64,000 nucleotides of DNA, from NCBI GenBank assembly GCA_016748015.1, contig JAAOMT010000273.1, forward strand, positions 1 to 64,000. Reading direction: 5' to 3'. A program made the translations under genes and the position numbers. This document shows, one piece after another, positions 35,070 to 46,767 of the stretch; the stretch's first letter is position 1, and the number at the start of each line of letters is the position of its first letter. Source of the stretch: Geosiphon pyriformis. Taxonomy: Eukaryota > Glomeromycota > Glomeromycetes > Archaeosporales > Geosiphonaceae. The notes beneath the pieces are model-generated. The model ran no database searches. It was not told the DNA's origin and saw only the letters and a list, made by a program, of their open reading frames with translations.

Positions 35070-35655
35070 AGGGTCCTGGAAGGTGCTTTCTGGCTCTTCT
35101 CACTCCTCCTCGGGTATATTACAGCTGTTGTCATCCAGTGTTTCTGATTCCTCTGTGTCTATGGCTCTTTTTAAGGGCTTTGTTTTCAATAGATGATTTA
35201 GTGAGGCTGTTTCCGTCTTTCACGACCCCAAGATTGCTGTTTTGGAAATTGTCAAGTTTGTGCACTCTCTTGGTCTTGCTTTCAGGAAGGATGTCTGGTC
35301 GATTCGTGCTAAGCATTGTGCGTATATGGAGAAAAATGGACTGATCCTGCTAGATGGTTCAGCCGTTGTCTCAGTTCATGATTTAGCTTTAAGGTTCTCT
35401 GCAAGGGTGGTTAGGTTATTTGGCATTACTAGTGCTTTAGGTGTTCATTTTGGTTTTCGCAAGGCTTGCTTGTTCTTTTCAGATATAGGTGAATCAGTGT
35501 TGGTTCATATAGCTGCGTAGTGTTGTTCTGATTGGTCCGAGTGGCTGGTCACGTGTAGAAAGTGCATGATTCATGCCTAGTTTAGATCAATTCCATGATG
35601 TATAGTGCTAGGTAGTGTTTGGACCTCACTCGTTAAGCAATAAAAAAAAAAAAAT
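35070..35655 (+). mobile_element. 5'-truncated LINE: ORF2 C terminus plus 3' tail
   Basis: A fragment of the same LINE family as the long copy just downstream. It encodes the C-terminal part of ORF2 in a single frame from about 35070 to TAG 35518-35520. The wording ends in LGVHFGFRKACLFFSDIGES and matches the end of ORF2 at 42183-42377. One in-frame stop, TGA in a position where Trp is expected, lies near 35194. The tail from 35528 carries the tRNA-like wording TTGGTCCGAGTGGC and ends in an A13 run at 35642-35654. 5' truncation with a poly-A end is the normal result of target-primed reverse transcription. This copy is among the least AT-converted in the window, so it is relatively recent. Confidence 0.88.
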
Positions 35656-35842
35656 TATTCAAAATACCAAAATAATTTTTAATCTAATTTATTAAAAGTT
35701 TTTTATCTTAAATAATAATAATAAAAAAAAACTTCCTTTCTTACCTCCAAAAATTCTTAAAAAGTGTATTTTTTGAAAAAGAAGTTTTTAATCTCTCTTG
35801 TTAGTTCATTTCATCATTTCTTTAACTAATAACCCTTTCGTT

Positions 35843-37702
35843 ATGGATTTGGAGGCTGTCTCTGGCGGCAGTATGTCTAAAAAAAAGGCTCCTAAAGGTG
35901 CTCTCCATGGTCCTGCTGGTGGTTCATTCTCACAAAAGAAAAAAGTTGTGATTGAGAATGTCAAACACTTGGATAATGAAAAAGATATTTCTTTGAACAA
36001 GTCTGGTTCTGGCGGCAATGTGTTTTCTGATGTGGACAGTCTTTCTGGTAATGATAATGATGCCAGTATGTCTGGTTTTTATGGTGGGTCCCCTCTTGGT
36101 TCAGCTGTCAATACTCCTAAAGTAAAGCGTGTCAACACTGGTGCTGTATTTGAATCCCCACTTAAATCTCCCAACTTTACAATGAATGATATTAAAGTTG
36201 TTCTCCCTCCTCATGTACCTATCTCTCTGGATAGAAAATGGGTAGACCCAAAGATTGTTAAGGTTCCTGTAAAAATATCAGTCAAGAAATCATTTGCTTT
36301 GGATATTAATCTTTCAGCAGTGGAGGGCAAATCAGCAACAGCAAAAACTCAAATAATCAGAAAAATTTTTTCTTTGGTCAATGGTTTTGGGAGGGCCACT
36401 ACTCCCTCAAAGTTTGAAGAAATTATCTGATCGACATTTACTTCAGAAGAGAGCATAGAAGTGGCCGCATCATTGGCCAGAGAAAAAAGGATTGTCGTAA
36501 ACACCGATCTTAAGAAACAAGGAATGCATTCAGATTGGGCTGTGGTATTAAAAAAAATTCTCATGGACATGCCAAAGGATATGATCGTCGCCACAGTATC
36601 CAAATTTGGGGAAATTAAGTCAATCAGAATTCAGTTGATCAGAATATGGTAGAAGGCTGTGGTGGAGTTCACCAAATCTAGTCAAACTAATCAGTTAGCC
36701 TCAAAGTGGTCATTCCTAATTGGGAAAGACTTAGTGCGTGTTGCCAGAGCTGTGGGAGATTGTGATGTCTGGGCATTAAGAGATTGCTATAGAGCACTTC
36801 TGTTTACTTTGCCAATGGGGACAACTGTGCATAATCTTGGTACTTTTTTGGATAAAGTTGGTGGGAAAACTTGTGTTATTAATCACTCATTGGAAACTGG
36901 CAATAGGTTTTGTTGTGCCGTGGTGTGCTTTGAATCTGTTGATGATTTGAATTCGGCCTTTCTTGGTGGTGTTCAGCTTTCATGGGCCAGGTTTGATTTG
37001 GTTTGTTATGGGAAGTGTGGACATCTTGGTCATTTGGCTCTTGAATGTGACGCTTCAAATGTGTTATCTCTTGAGTTCCCATCTTTGTCTAGAAAACCTG
37101 CCTCCAATACCAATCGTCTCCAGCTGGCCAGGCTATATGCGAAAAAGAATGTTCCTATCTCTCACTCTGCTGCTTTTGGTGGCAAGTCATGGGCCCAAGT
37201 GGTGTCTCTTGCATTCTCTTCTAGTGGTTCTTCTTCTGGTTTTGGTTTTGGTTCTGGTGTCTTTTCTCTTGGCGTCTCTGATTTGGGTGGTGGTCTTCTT
37301 CTATTGGCGAATGACAACTCCTCTTTGAATGCCCAGTTGGCATCTTTAGAACATTCCTTGAAGCTCCTACATGATCAGGTCTCTGGTATTGTGTACAGAC
37401 TCAGCAGTATGAATCTGGTGCCTTTGGCCCCCTTTTCTTCTTCTTTGGGTATTTTGGATGTTCCAGCAGCTACCAATTTTGATATGATTTTGGATGATAC
37501 CTCACATGATCCTGTGGTGGCACTTTCGCTTCCTCATGTTGGTTCGGATTTGGGTTTGAGTAGTTCAAAAGTTTTAACCTCTAAGGTGGATTCTCTGGAA
37601 TCCAAGTTGGTGGCTCTCAATGCTTCTATTGGTGCAATTCTGGAGAAATTAAATCAGTTGTGCACTAGTTCGGATTTTCAGGCATCTTCTTCTTCCCAAT
37701 GA
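35843..37702 (+). pseudogene. LINE element B ORF1, RNA-binding protein with altered zinc knuckle
   Basis: Begins at ATG 35843 (MDLEAVSGGSMSKKKAPKG). A Ser/Gly/Lys-rich N terminus is followed by a conserved middle (KSFALDINLSAVEGKSATAK) and RRM-like sequence around 36459-36660. A zinc-knuckle region at about 37005-37050 comes next, then a Ser/Leu-rich C terminus with helices that may form a coiled coil. Stops interrupt it at 36428-36430 (TGA) and 36650-36652 (TAG). The true end is TGA 37700-37702, and all pieces share one frame. The knuckle reads CYGKCGHLGHLALEC, with one residue more between the first two Cys than the usual C-x2-C. The likely reason is that the normal first Cys became Tyr and a neighbouring Arg became Cys, both C-to-T/G-to-A changes. 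Confidence 0.85.
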
Positions 37703-37733
37703 TTGACCTGGTTTGGAAAGCAATGTGAGAGGC

Positions 37734-40700
37734 ATGAACAATCCTGCCAAGCAGGAAAATATTGTTCGATGACACAAAAATGCAGGTAAAATGATTTCTG
37801 TGGTTACTGAAACAATGTTGAAAGAAAAAGTCCATCCTTGGATTATAAACAAATTTGATGGTGTTTGAGTGTTTACCTCTGGTTTGGAGTCTGGTTATTT
37901 AGGTGCAGAAGTTGTCATAATTATGGATGTTTCTCTGGCAAAGCATGTGTGCAAGATTTCTGAAGTGCCCGGCCAGTTCATCTCTGTAAAATTGCTTTTC
38001 AAAAATAAACTTTCAGTGACAGTTTTGAGCTTATATACAGGTGCCACCTTGGAAAAGAGACTGGCTCATTCTTACGTTGTCAATTTAATGGTAGCTGAGG
38101 CTTTAAATGGCAGTACTTTTGTTGTTCTTGGTAGCAACTTTAATAAAAATGATTCTGACCATAGTGCGAGCTTCAAGAAATGTCTGGATTTGGGTTTGTT
38201 TAATTCTTTACATGATTCTTCTTCACACAGACTTCCCACGTGGTCCAATTCAAGAGGTGTTCATAAGTGCATAGACTTTATATTAGTTAGTGATGGTCTT
38301 CGCAGTTCTTTTTTTAACCAGTGTGTGTCATGTTCGGCCAAATTTTTTGATTCTGACTACTTGGCCGTGTTGGTGGACATTGGTTTAGAGAGCTTTCTCA
38401 GTTCTCAGCTTAATTTGATACGCAGGCAGGCCGTGAGAGAAAAATGGAAATACAGAGTTAGTGATGTCAGTGGTGAGATCTGAAAAAAGTTTGGGGATGC
38501 GTCATTGGCTGTTGCTTCAAAGGCTGCTGGTAATTTTGAACTCCATGGCTCTAATGGTGATATCAACGGAATGTGGACACTTCTTTGTCTAATAGTATGC
38601 TCCACAGCAGAGGCCACTCTCGTGAAAACACAGTCCAGGGATGTTGGGTTGGTCAAGACAGCTATATTTTCTAGGTCTCACAGGTTGGAAATTTTGGTTG
38701 CAAAAATTTTGGATGCTTACAAAACAGGCAATATAGTTAGATTTTAGTTTTTGGTTGATAAGTGGGTCGATTTAGACTTTGACCAGACTGTAATATTCAA
38801 AAGTTCCTTGGGCAATGGTCATGACAGAGTATTGGTTGAACAATTACTAGCAAGTTTTAGGAAATTGTATAGGTCTTGCAAGTTTTTGGAATCTAAGGCT
38901 TTCAAGGACTCACGAATCCAGACAGCTATTGAAAAGCATATGGAAGCTTTTGTAGACAACAAAGGTCAAATGATCAGGAGTGTGTTAGAGAAGCCTTTCA
39001 GAAAAGTTACACTGAACCATCTGGTTGATAATGGAGATTTAATATTGGAGTCTGATTTGGTCAAGGGCAGAGTGGATTCAATTATGGAGAATTGGACCAA
39101 AAAACGTACAGTTAAACTTTCAATGCCTTCCCAATGGCAAGAACAATTTTCTCCTCTTAATCATGTTGATAATAGTGTGTTCTTTGGCATGATGAAGCAA
39201 ATTGATTTTGGTGAATTTTTGTTGGTGGTAAAAAATTTTCTGAATGACAAAGCTGCTGGTTTGTCTGGTATCTCTAACGAGATGTGGAAACACTGTGATG
39301 AGTCTGTTCTGGTCCTTTTTTTGTGCCTGTTCAACTTATGCTTGGTGTATGAATCTGTTCCAGATGCCTGGAGAGAGGCCTGGGTATCCATGATTCCAAA
39401 ACCTTATGAGTGGGATGGAGTTCTAATGAACACCAGGCCAATTGCTCTCATTAAGACCTCTAGGAAGATTCTTTCAAAAATTCTATCTGATCACATTTCA
39501 AAAGTCTGCAGCACACACAACATTCTGTGTGAAGACAATTTTTCAGTGCTGAAAGACACTTCTACTCAGTCCCCTATCTTTGTTGTTAGATCTGTTATAG
39601 AAGATGCTTTGGAAAAGGATAGGGAACTTTGGTTGGTACTTTAGGACATGCACAAAGCTTACAATTCGGTGGGTTGGTCACATTTGAAAGGTAGTCTGAA
39701 GAGAATTAAGATGTGTGAAAAATTCATCAGGTTTTTTGGTAGTATTCACAATGGCCACACAAACAGAGTTATGACAGACTTTGATCTGTCTAAAGGCTAT
39801 AAAGTACATGATGGTCTGGACTAGGGTGAAGTTTTTTCTCCTCTTTTGTGGAGGATTTTTTATGATCCTCTTTTGTGTGAAGTGAAAAAACATGAGTCAG
39901 TTTTTGGATATTGAGTTGATTCCAAATTTATAGCCAAGATGGGCAGAATTGAATCAAATGCTGGTTTGACTTCCTATTTGTCTGCTGGTGCTTTCATGGA
40001 TGATACTATTTGAGTCAGCAATTGTCTTACAGCAATGCAGAATATTTTGAACATTGCTAGTGAATTTTTTGGGTTAATAGATATATCAATTAATACTGAG
40101 AAGACAATTGCCATTTCTATTAATCCAAAGTCTAGCAACATCTCCTTGGAAGTGAGCAGGTCTCCAATTTCAATCACAAAGGCTGGCGAAGCTCATCAGT
40201 ATTTAGGTATTTTTCTGTCGACCAAGGGTCTTTCTGGTCCAAGTCTAAAGAAGACGAATTCAGATGTCAAGTTTTTCTCGTCCATGGTTTTGCGCAAAGC
40301 TATCACAGACAAGCAGTTCTCTTATTTGGTGTCAGCTGTTTTACAGTTCATAGTAGAATATAGGACTCAATTTAGCTTTGTCAGTAGGAGCACATGTGAG
40401 AAATGGGACCGTGTAATTAGAAAGAGGTTGAAGTCTAAGGCCAGTCTGCCTAGAGACTTTCCTAATGAGGCAGTGCACCATCCTTCCTTGTACAATTTGA
40501 AGCTCTTTGAGCAAGTTCAGGCAGAAGCAAAAGTCTCATCGGTGTTACAGTTTGTTAATGACGGTAGAGTGTTGGGCTGACTGTTCAGACATAGGTCAAC
40601 AGACTTGCAGGTTTTAGGCTGGGTTCCTCGAAATCCTCTTCGATCTCCTGTAAAGTTAATGGTCAACCTGATAAACAATTTTCTGGCTGGTGTCACAAAA

Positions 40701-42377
40701 ATTTTTCTACGTAATGAAGTTTCCCTAGTTAATAGTTTACCCAATGCTTTTCGTTTCAAGAGAGGTTTTCCTGTTCTGGATATTTTGGGCCAGACAATAT
40801 ATCTTCAGGTTTGCAGATTGCTGAAGCGTTTTAGAATCATGTTTGCAGACCAATTGCTAAACAGTCATGGGGAATGTTTTGATTAGAAGAATTTTTGCCA
40901 TTGGAAGTGTTTGGATCCCAGAGGCCCAGTTCCCTTGTGGTTTACACTGGTTTTGGGTTTTGTCAAGGATGGTGGTTTGGTTAAGGGTGCATCTCCCACT
41001 GTTGAGTCTCCTCTTAAATTGAACGTTTTGGATATGGACCACTTCAGTTTTGTCCATTCTAGTCTAAAAGATGCTTCTTTGCCAGTGATTTCAGTTTATA
41101 CTGATAGTTCTGTTAAAAACTTTGGTACTTCTGATGCTGTCGAAAGGGCTGCCACATATTTTTCTGATCTGGGTTTGCATATAGATGTGGAGGTTCACGG
41201 TCTGTTGTTATCTATCCTAGCTGAGATGCAGGCTATTGCGTTGGTGCTTGAGTGCATTCTGGCTTTTTCGGATGTTATAGTTCTCTCTAACAGCCAAGTC
41301 TTCTTGGATGCTTGTCAGGCTGAATCGAGTTTGGTGGCTCCGGATTTCTACAACAGATGCTGGGTTGAGCACTGTCATATCACCAATTTGGTCAAACGTA
41401 AAAACATTTTTGTTGTCTAAGTGAAGATTAAGGGTCACTTTGATGTGTTAGATAATGAGCACGCTGATTGTTTGGCTAATGCAGCCATGTCATCGGAACT
41501 TTTTCTTCCAGCAAACATCAAAGAGAATTTCTTATTGGCAGATGGTAGAGTGATTTCCAGCAAGGCACACCACTTTATTAGGATAGCAAATGATACTGTT
41601 AGGCGTTTTCAATGGGAATTTGGATCTGGTTCAAGTGTCATGGATTCTTTACAGATTGGAGACATAAATTGGTTTTGTACTGCATCAGTCTGGCACCCTG
41701 ATTCTCACATATTAGCTGAATATACAAGCAGAATCACTGTCAGTTTGTGCACATATTTGATGAAGGCTTTACACAGAAGGCTGCCAGTGGCTGTTAGGAA
41801 GTGTTTGTATAATCAAAATTATCCTAGTGTATCATGTATATGTTGCGGGGAGGTGGAATTTTCTAATTATAGTTTTACTTGTTGCTTGAATTTTTTGACA
41901 CATCAGGGCATCTTGTGTGAGCACTCCTCTCTTTGGAGATCTCTTACTAAGGCTACTTTGTCATCGTCTGTGGTTCTGCAGTCTCTGGTTTCTTCTGTTT
42001 CTAATAGTGATTTGTATACAGCTTTGTGCAAAGGTTTAGTGTTGGATGATTGGCTGACAGAAGCTAAGACATTCTTTGTAGATTCTAAGCTTGTGATGTC
42101 TAGTCTGGTCGAGTTCATTCGGAGTCTGGTTGTTGGCCATAGGGAGTAGATTTGAATACCCAATTCAAAACTTTGAGCAGAAATGGAGCAGCATGGATCA
42201 TTGGGTGTGGATGGATCTTTATGTAACATTGTCTGGAGTCTTCCTGCTAGGATTTCAGGTGGTGTTACTCATTTGCTGGGAGTAAATAAGGGTCATATGG
42301 TCAGCTTTGGCTTGAGTAGTAGCCATTTGTTTTTCACTAGTGCTGCTGGTGAAGTTATGGTAAATATAGTTGTGTAG
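37734..42377 (+). pseudogene. LINE element B ORF2: endonuclease, reverse transcriptase, RNase H-like
   Basis: A single frame runs from ATG 37734 to TAG 42375-42377 but carries 14 internal stops: 37770, 37866, 38481, 38745, 39642, 39822, 39912, 40011, 40578, 40884, 41418, 42147, 42153 and 42174. The endonuclease lies at about 37760-38400, with FVVLGSNFNKN in place of an expected GDFNxN (codon 38136-38138 is AAC) and the C-terminal WSNSRGVHKCIDFILVS. The RT lies at about 38990-40300: DKAAGLSGISNEMWK, then DMHKAY, DGLD-GEVFSPLLW, GAFMDDT with both Asp kept (39999-40004), then QYLGIFLS. The RNase H-like part lies at about 41080-41500 (SVYTDSSV, AEMQAIALVLE). A Cys-rich region follows at about 41830-41890 (CICCGEVE). 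Several stops sit where family members have Gln, Arg or Trp. Confidence 0.9.
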
Positions 42378-42383
42378 TATAGC

Positions 42384-42510
42384 CTTGATTGGCTGAGTGG
42401 CTAGTCACATGTAGCAAGAGTGTGAATCATGTTTAATTTAGAACTTTAGATAGTTGTATTGTATTAGACAGTGATTGGGCTTCACTCGTTAAACTTAATA
42501 AAAAAAAAAT
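42384..42510 (+). other. 3' tail of LINE element B with tRNA-like box
   Basis: The tail starts with TTGATTGGCTGAGTGGCTAG and runs to GCTTCACTCGTTAAACTTAA and an A-run. It matches tails at 35528-35655 and about 16230-16360, and more distantly the reverse complements near 46790-46900 and 51720-51830. TTGGCTGAGTGGC resembles the box A region of tRNA-Ser/Leu genes. This region is probably what the element's RT recognises. Confidence 0.75.
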
Positions 42511-43444
42511 AATAATAATAATAATTTTTTATTTTTTATTTAATATTTAATATTTATTTTAATAATAAATTATTTAACAAACTTATATATATATATAATA
42601 ATTAAATTATTTGTAAAATATTACATTTTTTTTATATTAAAACACAATTTAAATCCAAAATTATAATTATAAATTCAGTTAAAATAAATAATATTATATT
42701 ATATTTCTTAATTTTTATATTATAATTTATATTTTTAAAAACTATAACAGTATTATTAAACTAAAATTTTTTATAAAATTATTAATAAAAAATTTTAAAA
42801 TAGTAAAATTACAAAAAACTAATTATTAATATTAAAATTAATTTATATAAAAAAATTAAGCATATTAATAAAAACAGATTTTATAATTATATTTTTTAAA
42901 TTTAAATTAATATTAAACTTAATAAAAAATTAATATAAATTTTAAATTTTTTTTTCTTAAATTTTTTAATTATATAGTTATTTTATTTTTTAAGTAGTTT
43001 ATTAAAACAATTTTCAGTTTTTTAAAATATTAAACTAAAACCAAATTTATTTAACATATATAAAATTAATATATTTATATTATAATTAAATAAAAAAACA
43101 TTAATATTTTTTATAGTAATTTTAAACTTATTATATTTGTTAAAAAATAATTAACAAAATTTATTACAATTAAAAAACTTTATATTATATAACATAAAAA
43201 TAAATTGTATATAATAATTAAAAACAATTATTATTAAGTAAATTATTTATTTATTTAATATTGTTTTTTACAAAACCAAATTGCCAAAAAACTTAATATT
43301 TAAATTTTTTATAAAATAATATACTTAATATTAATATAATTTATTTAACTTAATTATATAAATAAATAGATTATAAATATTTAAATATTTAAATTTACAA
43401 TTTTATTTTTAAAATTAATTAAAATAAAAAACTAAACTATTTTG
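42511..43444. other. AT-only tract between LINE copies
   Basis: Begins with an AAT array and continues as nearly pure A/T with scattered isolated C. It is probably fully decayed repeat DNA. No gene seen. Confidence 0.6.
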
Positions 43445-46262
43445 AAAAACTTTTTATTTTCTTAATTTTATGACAACAATTAAAATAAAGAATAAAAAGA
43501 GTGTAGTTAATACTTTTTCTTTAGTATTTTACAAAGTTTTAACCAGAAAAGCTTTTTTTGTTGTAGAAATAGCTAAACAAAATATTTTAAAAGCTTTTCT
43601 CTTAGTTAATAATAGTAAAAAACTGTTTTTAATAACTATTGCTATTATATTTAATATTATTAGTACTACTTTTTTAAAAATAGCTAAAATGGCCAAAAAT
43701 TCCAAAAAACAAAAGCAGTTACTTATTTATATTATTATTATACCAAACTTCTTTGTGGTTTCAGATAAAATTTTGAATAAAATCTTTATTGTATTATTTG
43801 GTATATTATTTAAAATAAGCCAAAATCAATCACTAGCTGTATTGTCAAATATAGTGTTTTTTAATAAATTATTACCAATTTTAAAAGCAAAACAACAGTC
43901 TTTTATTAGATTATTTGATTTTGAAAACTGGACTAATCAGATAAAAACTAATTTAATATCTTTTCTGGTTTCAAGTATTGTTACTGGTAATGCTTGGAAA
44001 ACTATTTCTAGTTGTCAAAAGTTTACTAGATAATTGGTCTTTATTCTGATGCCTAATACTATTTTTAAGATTAAATTGACTTATATTAAGACTGTTTTTC
44101 AATCTATATATAGTTTTTTGGATGCAAAATTTATGTTAAAAGACAATATAAAGCTTTTTTATATGAAATTTGTTTCTTAAAAGTTTTTGAGAACTGCTTT
44201 TTTGGTTGAGCTTACAAGTTTTATTTATTTGGTTATTCTTAAAATTATTAAGTTTTTGGTAGTTTATAAGACTAATTCTTTTTTTGCTATTGTTATACTG
44301 CATAATATGTTTTTGAATGTGTTTGCTGTTAACATTAAGACAGTTTTTGGTATGTTTAATAAGATTGTTTATATGATATTAAAGTTTATTAGTGTTTGGT
44401 AATATATAATTATTTATTTTATTATATTAAACTTTGTTATATCTGTTTTGAATTATTGGTTGGTTTTGGTAAGTAAAAATAAAATTAAGATTCTTTTTTT
44501 GATAAATTAAAATAAGACTATTCTGTTTTATAATAGGTTTAAGACCAAATTGGTTAATTTTTTATTTGGCTGTACTGTTTTTAAAATTAGTAATATGATT
44601 TTTTAGATTGGTAATCAGACATGTTTTATTTTTTATTTTTTTAATTTTGGTTATTATTTTCAGTTTGTTCTAGTTATATTTAGATTTTAAATTAATTTAG
44701 ATATTACAGTTATCAAAACTAATATGCTAAAGAAGTATTATATCTAATAGAAAATTTCTAAAAATTAGCACTGTTTTTGGTATTAGAGTTTGAATTATTT
44801 GGTTTTGAATTGTAAGATGTTTTTACTTCTCTCTTTTAAGATTTTTAAGACTTTTATCTCTTATATTATTGAAAATAAATTTTATGTTAGAGCTGTTGCT
44901 TCTGTTTTTTTTTAACTTCTTGTTTTTTGGTTGGTTTAGTTTTTTCTGTTAATATAATAATTAATAATTCTATGGTTTTTTCTTGGTTAGTCTCTTTGGA
45001 ATCTAATTAGCCAAGCTCTTTATTCTGGTTTAGTCTATTATTAAGCCAATTGGTTTTATAATTATTTTGTTTAAACAATTTATTAATGAAAATTTGGTTT
45101 TAAGTAATGCTTTTAATTTTAGAATCAATAAAATTTTGGTATATATAAGTACTTTTAGCAAGGTTATTAATAAGCTGGAATAAAAAGTAGATGTTTTGAA
45201 AACTGAATATAATTATGAAAACATTAATATGTTTGGTCCCTATGTAAATTATTTGCTATTGATGATAATATGTTTTTAATTTGATGTTACTTTGGAAATA
45301 TAAATTTGTTGCTGTAAAAACTAATGCCTTGAAAACGACTAAGTAACTGGTTAAATTGGTTAGTAATAATGCTATATTGTTTAAAATTATTTAAAAAATA
45401 TTTTTTTTGGGTAAGTTTTCTTTTAAGATATCAATATTGTATAGTTTAAACTAATTTAAATACCTAATTATATATAAAAAGCATGTAAACTACATTTAAT
45501 ATTGAAATACTTAGTTTTTTTTTGATTTTTAAATAGTGGTTAGACCAGATTCATTGTTACAGATGATTATTTGAGATGTTAGAATAAATAACAAACTCAT
45601 AACTTAGTGCTTAATAGCTGTTAATAATAGTAATTTCTGAAGGTTTTTAGATATCTAAAAATTTTGGTTGAGTTTTTTGTATAATAAACAGAAATTTAAT
45701 TGATGATTTCTTTCATGAATTTTTTTTTCCAGCATAATAACCAGTTTAATTTGGCAGTTATGTTTTTCTGATAAACTATTATTTTTTCTGAGTTTATTAT
45801 TCTTGTTTCACAGATTTTTTATCAAGTTATTTTTAATGTTAATATTTCAGCACTTAATATTTTTAATTAATTAGTAAACAACAAAGAAGCAAAATAAAAA
45901 AAATAAAAAAAATAAAAAGAAAATAAAGAAAAAAAATAAAAAATTGGTATTTTGTTAATAATTATAATTAAAAACTATTGTTTAGTGTAGTTAAGTGGTA
46001 GATATTATTAATATAAGTCGCTGATTGAATTGGAGAACAGTAATATTAATTTAATAATATGAATAACATAAATTGGATAATAAATGATAATTTTATTTAA
46101 TATTTAGATAATTTTACTTTAAAGTATAAAAAACTAACTTTTAAAAGAAAAGATATTTTATTATTTGTTGATTGGAACTTGTCTGAATTTAATTGATTAC
46201 TTTTTTTGTTTTACTGTTATATATATAATTTTTATTATATAAAATTTTAAAAAATTTTTTAA
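43445..46262 (+). mobile_element. Strongly AT-converted LINE copy, ORF1 side (copy C)
   Basis: Aligns by eye with element A: the same leader before ATG 43470, the same order of segments, and GCTTGGAAAACTATT shared at about 43989. The zinc-knuckle region is at about 44765-44820 but its Cys codons are lost. Differences from element A are mostly C in A versus T here, or G in A versus A here. Frame pieces survive at 43470-44033 and 44187-44402. The copy ends in an A-rich tract (about 45880-45950) followed by about 300 bases (45955-46262) that also follow the A-rich tract of the copy at 60655. That tail includes a tRNA-like string at 45988-46034. Confidence 0.8.
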
Positions 46263-46736
46263 TTTCTTGAAAATAATTCTGAAATTCTGGAATTCTGAGA
46301 TTTTGTAATTCCTGTTTAAAAAATTTTTGGAATTCTCTACTTTACTATATCTAATTCCTATTGGCTATTTTTTCTAATTATTATGATTCTTATTTTCTAT
46401 AAGTAATATTGTTAAATCTTAATTAAAAAAATAAAAAACTAAATAATAATATTCAAAATATTTTGTATAATTATATAATTATTGTTAATCTAAATTGTAT
46501 TATTAACAAATATTTTAATTACAAAATATGTAATTAAATTCAGATTTTATTGTTATTTGTTTGTTTTATTAACAAATTAAATATTTATTTAATATTTATA
46601 TAAATTTTTACTTTTTTAATTTTATAAAAAAATTTATTCTAATTTAATCTATTATAAATTTTGTATTTATTAAATAATTAAAATCTGTTAATTTTATTAA
46701 AATAAATATAACTAAAAAAAAATATATTTATAAAAC

Positions 46737-46749
<13 letters not shown>
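46263..46749. other. AT-rich spacer between LINE copies C and the minus-strand copy
   Basis: No coding frame. The short repeat AATTCTGGAATTCTGAG at 46277-46300 is the only structured part. Confidence 0.5.

Positions 46750-46767
<18 letters not shown>

Larger units (their letters stand above)
35700..42510 (+). mobile_element. Near full-length LINE (element B), two ORFs and 3' tail
   Basis: Non-LTR retrotransposon with ORF1 (35843-37702), ORF2 (about 37734-42377) and a 3' tail ending in an A-run followed by an AAT array (42502-42527). The start is set loosely, because the sequence between the previous element's A-tail and the first ATG is A/T-rich. It lies immediately behind the truncated copy at 35070-35655, in the same orientation. 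ORF2 carries, in order, an EEP-type endonuclease, a reverse transcriptase and an RNase H-like domain. Both ORFs are each in one continuous frame but carry premature stops. I found no frameshift in about 6.4 kb. The copy is therefore recent in structure but inactivated by point changes. Confidence 0.92.
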
